Assembly: GCA_023260815.1 (NCBI GenBank)
Contig: JALQUE010000347.1
Span: 1 to 11,272 of the forward strand
DNA: 11,272 nucleotides
Direction: 5' to 3'
DNA from: Roseovarius sp.
GTDB taxonomy: Bacteria > Pseudomonadota > Alphaproteobacteria > Rhodobacterales > Rhodobacteraceae
Shown: positions 8,601 to 11,272 of the stretch, piece after piece
How the letters are laid out: each line of letters begins with the position of its first letter
Numbering within the stretch: the first letter of the stretch is position 1
Translations under genes and position numbers: made by a program
Notes under the pieces: model-generated
What the model was told of the DNA's origin: nothing
Databases searched by the model: none
Seen by the model: only the letters and a program-made list of their open reading frames with translations

Positions 8601-8971
8601 AGGCGAACAAGGTTCTGACAAAGCCCTCGCTTCAGTCTCTGTTCGCTCCGGATGCCCTCAGCGAAGTGCCGGTATCTGCCTACCTCGATGCTCTGCAGGG
8701 CCGGCGTATCCACGGGATCATCGATCGGCTTCTGGTCGTCCCCGATCGTGTTCTTGCCGTGGATTTCAAGACAAACGCCGCCGTGCCCGCAACAGCGGAC
8801 GATGTGCCAGAGGCGCTTCTGCGCCAGATGGGCGCTTACGCACATGCCCTTGCGCTGATTTATCCGGACCGCACTGTGGAAACCGGGTTGCTCTGGACAC
8901 GCACCGCGACGCTCACGATGCTGCCGCACGATCTTGTGACCAAGGCGCTCCGCGAGACGCCTATCGCTTGA
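5600..8971 (+). CDS. addA: AddA, ATP-dependent helicase-nuclease subunit for double-strand break repair
   Basis: AddA is the motor 3'-5' helicase of AddAB and carries a second nuclease. The 1123-residue product contains the full superfamily 1 set: Walker A ANAGSGKT (24-31), motif Ia TYTKAAASEM (55-64), QTIHSFC (121-127), Walker B DEAQD (390-394), motif III GDKKQSIYSFQG (428-439), motif IV YSFRSS (470-475), motif V VMTVHGAKGLEAP (769-781) and motif VI LLYVAMTRA (837-845). The C-terminal PD-(D/E)XK nuclease shows His961 in GRQIHRLLE, Asp1042 in IIDRLL, Asp1055 and Lys1057 in VDFKT, and QMGAY at 1076-1080. Both activities therefore look intact. The ATG at 5600 shares its A with the addB TGA (TGATG junction), with a G-rich stretch (5585-5593) just upstream; the earlier in-frame ATG at 5558 would lie in addB. 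The gene order addB then addA is normal for this group. Confidence 0.97.
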   Translation: MARDEATQRQIDAARPDRSTWLSANAGSGKTRVLTDRVARLLLEDVDPRHILCLTYTKAAASEMQNRLFKRLGQWAMLPDDRLSRELQDLGHEGLIDAETLRKARRLFARAIEAPGGLKIQTIHSFCAGLLRRFPLEAGVSPQFTEMEDRTASLLRSEITEMIASGPDAATLYAFVRHYGGETLDDITAEIVRHRSLFDAPCTDDTLAQAFGQPTGLTLDDITARVFLGSEQALLDQLIAALRASSSNDQKAALRLAAIDRLDASALPVLESVFLTGEGAKEPFSAKIDSFPTKPVRTALEAIMPQINQWMARVEEAREARLALAAIQKTRTLHAFAGVFLTAYDRAKALRGWLDFDDLILRARQLLTDPAVAAWVLFRLDGGIDHILVDEAQDTSPVQWQVIERLAQEFTSGQGARADVTRTIFVVGDKKQSIYSFQGADPREFDRMKDDFATRLRATGQPLQDMEMEYSFRSSSAILDLVDHTFAHSHESGFTPEQGHKAFKSDLPGRVDLWPVIEKPEQEDDPEWHMPVDVKAANDPATLLARQIARTIRRMVDDKQPIPDKASPSGLRPIRPGDILILVQRRSDLFHELIRECKTQNLPIAGADRLKVGAELAVKDLAALLSFLATPEDDLSLATALRSPLLGWSEAALYDLAHHRTQRYLWAALRDRATEFPETMAILDDLRRKADYLRPYDLIERILTRHHGRRKLLARLGSEAEDGIDALLSQAMAYEQRAVDSLTGFLVWMETDDLEIKRQMDSAGDRIRVMTVHGAKGLEAPVVILPDTARRDIRIRDQIATGNGVAIWRTASGEAPNAIAHATDAARDAQRAERDRLLYVAMTRAETWLIVAAAGDLGKNGEAWYEKVQAGLQAAGAAAHDFDHGPGLRLEHGNWAGTVSDPPADITRAAASLPAHFQQPAPPPVVPPETLKPSDLGGAKALTDESGLDEDAAKRRGRQIHRLLEFLPTVPQSDWPETAGKLLSNGSDAAEGAELALLLAEANKVLTKPSLQSLFAPDALSEVPVSAYLDALQGRRIHGIIDRLLVVPDRVLAVDFKTNAAVPATADDVPEALLRQMGAYAHALALIYPDRTVETGLLWTRTATLTMLPHDLVTKALRETPIA

Positions 8972-8996
8972 CGCGTCCCCCGGCGCTCCATACGTT
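8968..8996 (+). promoter_or_regulatory. Candidate sigma-70-type promoter for trxA
   Basis: TTGACG (8968-8973) and TACGTT (8991-8996) are separated by exactly 17 nt. The -35 matches the consensus at five of six positions. The -10 keeps the three most conserved positions (first T, second A, last T). The -35 box contains the addA stop codon TGA (8969-8971). Transcription would begin near 9003, giving a leader of about 27 nt that carries the trxA ribosome site. Inferred from spacing and consensus only. Confidence 0.5.
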
Positions 8997-9017
8997 CGGG
9001 CCAAATCAATTCCTGTC

Positions 9018-9022
9018 AGGAG
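9018..9022 (+). promoter_or_regulatory. Strong Shine-Dalgarno site of trxA
   Basis: AGGAG sits 7 nt before the trxA ATG. It is one of the best ribosome sites in the window and agrees with high expression of thioredoxin. Confidence 0.8.
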
Positions 9023-9029
9023 ACACAAA

Positions 9030-9350
9030 ATGGGCACCGTTGCCGTAACAGACGATACATTCGACGCCGAAGTGAAGAATTCCGATATTCCCGTCGTGGT
9101 CGATTTCTGGGCCGAATGGTGTGGCCCCTGCAAACAGATCGGCCCGGCCCTCGAAGAACTGTCCGAAGAAATGGGCGGCAAGGTCAAGATCGCCAAGATC
9201 GACGTTGACAGCAACCCCAACACCGCCGCCGCCATGGGTGTGCGCGGCATCCCGGCGCTGTTCATCTTCAAGAACGGCGAGGTGATCTCGAACCGCGCGG
9301 GCGCCGCCCCCAAGGCCGCGCTGCAAAGCTGGATCGAAAGCAGCATCTGA
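9030..9350 (+). CDS. trxA: Thioredoxin 1
   Basis: Thioredoxin is a small cytoplasmic dithiol reductant for ribonucleotide reductase, peroxiredoxins, methionine sulfoxide reductase and other proteins, and is itself reduced by thioredoxin reductase. The 106-residue product is a complete single-domain protein of normal length. The active site WCGPC places the redox cysteines at 31 and 34. The buried Asp25 in VVDFWAEW and the cis-proline Pro75 in RGIPALF are both present, and KIDVDSNP lies at 56-63. There is no signal peptide, so it is cytosolic. The ATG at 9030 follows AGGAG with a 7-nt gap. The gene lies 58 nt after addA with its own candidate promoter and is closed by an intrinsic terminator at 9372-9402, so it is probably a single-gene transcript, possibly also reached by read-through from addA. 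Confidence 0.97.
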   Translation: MGTVAVTDDTFDAEVKNSDIPVVVDFWAEWCGPCKQIGPALEELSEEMGGKVKIAKIDVDSNPNTAAAMGVRGIPALFIFKNGEVISNRAGAAPKAALQSWIESSI

Positions 9351-9371
9351 TCGCATCCACGCAATCCATCC

Positions 9372-9402
9372 AAAGGGGCCGCGTTTGCGGCCCTTTTCTT
9401 TT
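9372..9402 (+). terminator. Intrinsic terminator after trxA
   Basis: The arms 9372-9382 and 9387-9397 pair over 11 positions: seven G-C pairs at the loop end, one G-U wobble (9375 with 9394) and three A-U pairs. The loop is a 4-nt GTTT. The run TTTTCTTTT (9394-9402) follows. It begins 21 nt after the trxA stop. On the minus strand the corresponding T-run is only three bases, so it acts in one direction. Confidence 0.9.
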
Positions 9403-9428
9403 GCCCCCGGACAGGTGACAAAAGGCGC

Positions 9429-10577
9429 ATGATGCTCAGCACCTCCGATATCACTGACCTGACCGCGCTGCGCCGCGATCTGCACCGCCACCCCGAGGTG
9501 TCCGGCCACGAGGCGCAGACCGCCCGCCGCATCCTCTCGGCTCTGGATGCGCTCGCGCCCGATGACATCCTGACCGATCTTGGCGGGCATGGCATCGCCG
9601 CCATCTACAATGCCCCCTCGCCCGGCCCCACCATCCTCTTCCGCGCCGAGCTGGACGCCCTCCCGATCCTCGAAATGTCTGACGCCGCGCACCGCTCCGC
9701 CTATCCCGGAACCGGGCATCTGTGCGGTCATGACGGGCATATGACGATCCTGATGGGCCTTGCGCGCCTCCTGTCCCGCCAGCGCCCGAAACGAGGGCGT
9801 GTGGTGCTGATGTTCCAGCCTGCCGAAGAAACCGGTGCCGGGGCGCAGGCGGTGATATCCGACCCGCGATTCGACACTATTTCACCCGATTTCGCCTTTT
9901 CCCTGCACAACATGCCGGGCCTGCCCCTTGGCCATGTCGGGCTTGCCGACGGGCCGGTGAACTGCGCCTCACGTGGGCTTCTGGCCCGGATGACGGGCAA
10001 GACCGCCCACGCCTCCGAGCCGGAAAACGGCATCTCCCCTATGGCCGCGCTGTGCAGCCTCATGCCTGCGCTCACATCGCTCAGCCATGGCACCACGCAG
10101 GAGGCAGATTTCACCCTTGTCACGGTCACCCATTGCTCTCTCGGTGTTCCGGCCGTGGGGATCGCGCCCGGCGACGCCACGTTGATGGCCACCCTTCGCA
10201 CTCTCACTGATGACAGGATGGACGCGCTTTGCACCACCGCGCTGGATCTGCTGCACAGCACCGCCACACAGCACGGCCTGACCGCCGATCACAGCTTTCA
10301 GGACATCTTCCTGCACTCTGAAAACCACCCCGAGGCGACGACCCATATCCGCTCTGCCCTCGATGCGCTTGGGATTGCGCATGATGGATCAGGCCTGCCA
10401 ATGCGCGCCTCCGAGGATTTTGGGCGCTTCGGCCACACCGCGAAATCCGCCATGCTGTTTCTGGGCGCCGGTGTGGATCATGCGGCTCTGCATAACCCCG
10501 ATTACGACTTTCCCGACGATCTCATCCCGATCGGCACGCGCATCTTTGCCCGGATCGCCCGCGATCTTCTGGGCTGA
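9429..10577 (+). CDS. M20-family (M20D-like) metal-dependent amidohydrolase, substrate unknown
   Basis: The 382-residue product resembles hippurate hydrolases and N-acyl-amino-acid amidohydrolases, cytoplasmic enzymes that cleave an amide bond using a pair of divalent metals. Visible blocks are LRRDLHRHPE (14-23), FRAELDALPI (71-80), CGHDGH (99-104; likely ligands Cys99 and His101), PAEETGAG (131-138; Glu133/134 as base and ligand), SLHN (His160), KTAHASEP (191-198; His194 in the lid domain) and ALHNPDYDFP (353-362; His355). All expected ligand residues are therefore present. The RAELD block has Glu74 where many relatives have Asp. There is no signal peptide. Two adjacent ATGs (9429 and 9432) are both possible; AGGTGA (9413-9418) precedes them at a rather wide spacing. 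Neither neighbour (trxA, hslV) suggests a pathway. The family is secure; the substrate could be an acylated amino acid or a small peptide conjugate. Confidence 0.88.
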   Translation: MMLSTSDITDLTALRRDLHRHPEVSGHEAQTARRILSALDALAPDDILTDLGGHGIAAIYNAPSPGPTILFRAELDALPILEMSDAAHRSAYPGTGHLCGHDGHMTILMGLARLLSRQRPKRGRVVLMFQPAEETGAGAQAVISDPRFDTISPDFAFSLHNMPGLPLGHVGLADGPVNCASRGLLARMTGKTAHASEPENGISPMAALCSLMPALTSLSHGTTQEADFTLVTVTHCSLGVPAVGIAPGDATLMATLRTLTDDRMDALCTTALDLLHSTATQHGLTADHSFQDIFLHSENHPEATTHIRSALDALGIAHDGSGLPMRASEDFGRFGHTAKSAMLFLGAGVDHAALHNPDYDFPDDLIPIGTRIFARIARDLLG

Positions 10578-10584
10578 TGCGCCC

Positions 10585-10614
10585 CTTGCACCCTGTCCGC
10601 CGCCCTTCCATATA
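10585..10614 (+). promoter_or_regulatory. Candidate heat-shock (RpoH/sigma-32) promoter of hslVU
   Basis: CTTGCAC (10585-10591) matches the sigma-32 -35 consensus CTTGAAA at five of seven positions. After 14 nt, TTCCATATA (10606-10614) matches the -10 consensus CCCCATNTA at all but the first two positions. The spacing is within the known range. Transcription would start near 10620, leaving a short leader with the GGAGG ribosome site. hslVU is a classic RpoH target in proteobacteria. As a sigma-70 promoter the same DNA is poorer, because spacing or the -10 match fails. Confidence 0.6.
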
Positions 10615-10620
10615 GGCGGC
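10599..10620 (+). repeat. Perfect 6-bp GC inverted repeat around the hslVU -10 region
   Basis: GCCGCC (10599-10604) and GGCGGC (10615-10620) are exact reverse complements separated by the 10 nt that include the candidate -10 element. It is not a CIRCE element. It may be an operator or a chance event in GC-rich DNA. Confidence 0.4.
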
Positions 10621-10628
10621 AACCCTAC

Positions 10629-10633
10629 GGAGG
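10629..10633 (+). promoter_or_regulatory. Ribosome binding site of hslV
   Basis: GGAGG is a full core Shine-Dalgarno match only 4 nt before the hslV ATG. The spacing is short, but no other start codon nearby fits the protein. Confidence 0.7.
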
Positions 10634-10637
10634 CTTC

Positions 10638-11198
10638 ATGCGCAAAGAATTTCCCGGCTGGCACGGCACAACCATCATCGGCGTCAAAAAGGCCGGAACC
10701 GTCGTTGTTGCCGGTGACGGACAGGTCAGCCTTGGCGACACCGTCATCAAGGGCAGCGCCCGCAAGGTGCGCCGCCTCTCCCCCGGCGGCTATGACGTTG
10801 TCGCCGGCTTTGCCGGGTCGACCGCAGACGCCTTCACCCTGCTGGAACGTCTCGAATCCAAGCTCGAATCGACCCCCGGACAGCTGCAGCGCGCCTGCGT
10901 CGCCCTGGCCAAGGACTGGCGCACCGATAAATACCTCCAGAAACTCGAAGCCATGCTGATCGTGACCGATGGCGACCAGATCTATGTCATCACCGGCGCA
11001 GGCGACGTGCTGGAACCCGAACATGATGTCACCGCCATCGGCTCGGGCGGCAATTACGCCTTGGCCGCCGCGCGCGGCATGATGGACAGTGACCGCAGCG
11101 CAGAACAGATCGCCCGTGACGCGATGGCCATCGCCGCCGATATCTGCGTCTACACCAACTCCAACGTCGTGGTCGAAAGCCTCGACGCCTCCGCCTGA
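10638..11198 (+). CDS. hslV: HslV (ClpQ), proteolytic subunit of the HslUV protease
   Basis: HslV forms the double-hexamer peptidase core of the bacterial proteasome-like HslUV complex, which degrades misfolded and regulatory proteins with HslU as unfoldase. The 186-residue product has a 10-residue N-terminal extension ending in WHG (8-10), then TTI at 11-13. Thr11 becomes the N-terminal nucleophile after removal of the extension, as is usual for alphaproteobacterial HslV; in E. coli only the Met is removed. Other family marks are GDGQVSLGDTVIKG (26-39), Lys43 in ARKVRRL (equivalent to catalytic Lys33 of the mature enzyme), AGFAGSTADAFTLLERLE (56-73) and GSGGNYALAAAR (135-146). The product is cytoplasmic. 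It is preceded by a heat-shock-like promoter and GGAGG, and hslU starts 17 nt after its stop, so the two genes form one operon. Confidence 0.97.
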   Translation: MRKEFPGWHGTTIIGVKKAGTVVVAGDGQVSLGDTVIKGSARKVRRLSPGGYDVVAGFAGSTADAFTLLERLESKLESTPGQLQRACVALAKDWRTDKYLQKLEAMLIVTDGDQIYVITGAGDVLEPEHDVTAIGSGGNYALAAARGMMDSDRSAEQIARDAMAIAADICVYTNSNVVVESLDASA

Positions 11199-11201
11199 CC
11201 C

Positions 11202-11208
11202 GAGGAAG
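11202..11208 (+). promoter_or_regulatory. Ribosome binding site of hslU
   Basis: GAGGAAG lies in the 17-nt gap between hslV and hslU; its AGGA core is 9 nt before the ATG at 11216. Confidence 0.6.
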
Positions 11209-11215
11209 CCCTGGA

Positions 11216-11272
11216 ATGTCAGATTTTTCGCCGCGCGAGATCGTCTCTGAACTCGACCGATACATCGTCGGC
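11216..11272 (+). CDS. hslU: HslU (ClpY) ATPase, N-terminal 19 codons (3' end outside window)
   Basis: Only the first 19 codons are inside the window. They read MSDFSPREIVSELDRYIVG, which matches the conserved start of HslU, where the segment SPREIVSELDRYIVGQ leads into the AAA+ domain. HslU is the hexameric AAA+ unfoldase that feeds substrates to HslV. The position directly after hslV, the same strand and the good ribosome site (GAGGAAG) make the assignment firm despite the short stretch. The Walker motifs and the I-domain lie outside the window and cannot be checked. Confidence 0.93.
   Translation, partial: MSDFSPREIVSELDRYIVG

Noticed and set aside
8588..9604. 338-codon minus-strand open frame across addA end, trxA, terminator and the amidohydrolase start
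   Set aside because: It runs through an intergenic promoter and a terminator hairpin and antisense to three well-supported genes.
10599..10620. CIRCE/HrcA operator before hslV
   Set aside because: The inverted repeat is only 6 bp with no TTAGCACTC/GAGTGCTAA similarity.
1..11272. CRISPR array, tRNA/rRNA gene, insertion sequence or prophage boundary
   Set aside because: No regularly spaced repeats, no cloverleaf or rRNA-like stretch, no transposase or integrase motif, and no terminal repeat or composition break was seen; intergenic gaps are at most about 80 nt.

Overview
The window is GC-rich, densely packed and read almost entirely from the + strand. Gene content, protein sequence and gene order point to an alphaproteobacterium of the Rhodobacterales (Roseobacter/Rhodobacter type). 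The genus cannot be fixed from sequence alone. Everything recognisable looks chromosomal and conserved. I see no insertion sequence, phage gene, CRISPR array, tRNA or rRNA.

Layout. (1) 1-468: the 3' end of a PAS-domain signalling protein. (2) 509-8971: five genes that overlap or abut, tsaE - amgK - murU - addB - addA. They join the ATPase of tRNA t6A synthesis, two enzymes that recycle cell-wall N-acetylmuramate to UDP-MurNAc, and both subunits of the AddAB helicase-nuclease for double-strand break repair. The four junctions overlap by 8, 25, 8 and 1 nt, so this is very probably one translationally coupled operon. (3) 9030-9350: trxA (thioredoxin), with a candidate sigma-70-type promoter whose -35 box overlaps the addA stop codon, a strong Shine-Dalgarno sequence and a clear intrinsic terminator. 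(4) 9429-10577: an M20-family metallo-amidohydrolase of unknown substrate, 26 nt after the terminator and with no visible promoter of its own. (5) 10638 to the window end: hslV and the first 19 codons of hslU, the ATP-dependent HslUV protease, preceded by a sequence close to the heat-shock (RpoH/sigma-32) promoter consensus.

Functional reading. The unit is housekeeping and stress-oriented: translation fidelity, peptidoglycan salvage, recombinational repair, redox balance and proteolysis. Only the tsaE-addA genes look obligately co-expressed. trxA and hslVU appear to have their own promoters.

Novelty. I found no convincing undescribed multi-gene system. The points worth a second look are regulatory (the hslVU heat-shock promoter with a GC dyad around its -10, the trxA promoter inside the addA stop, the promoterless position of the amidohydrolase, a possibly leaderless tsaE) and organisational (a MurNAc-salvage pair locked between tsaE and addBA).
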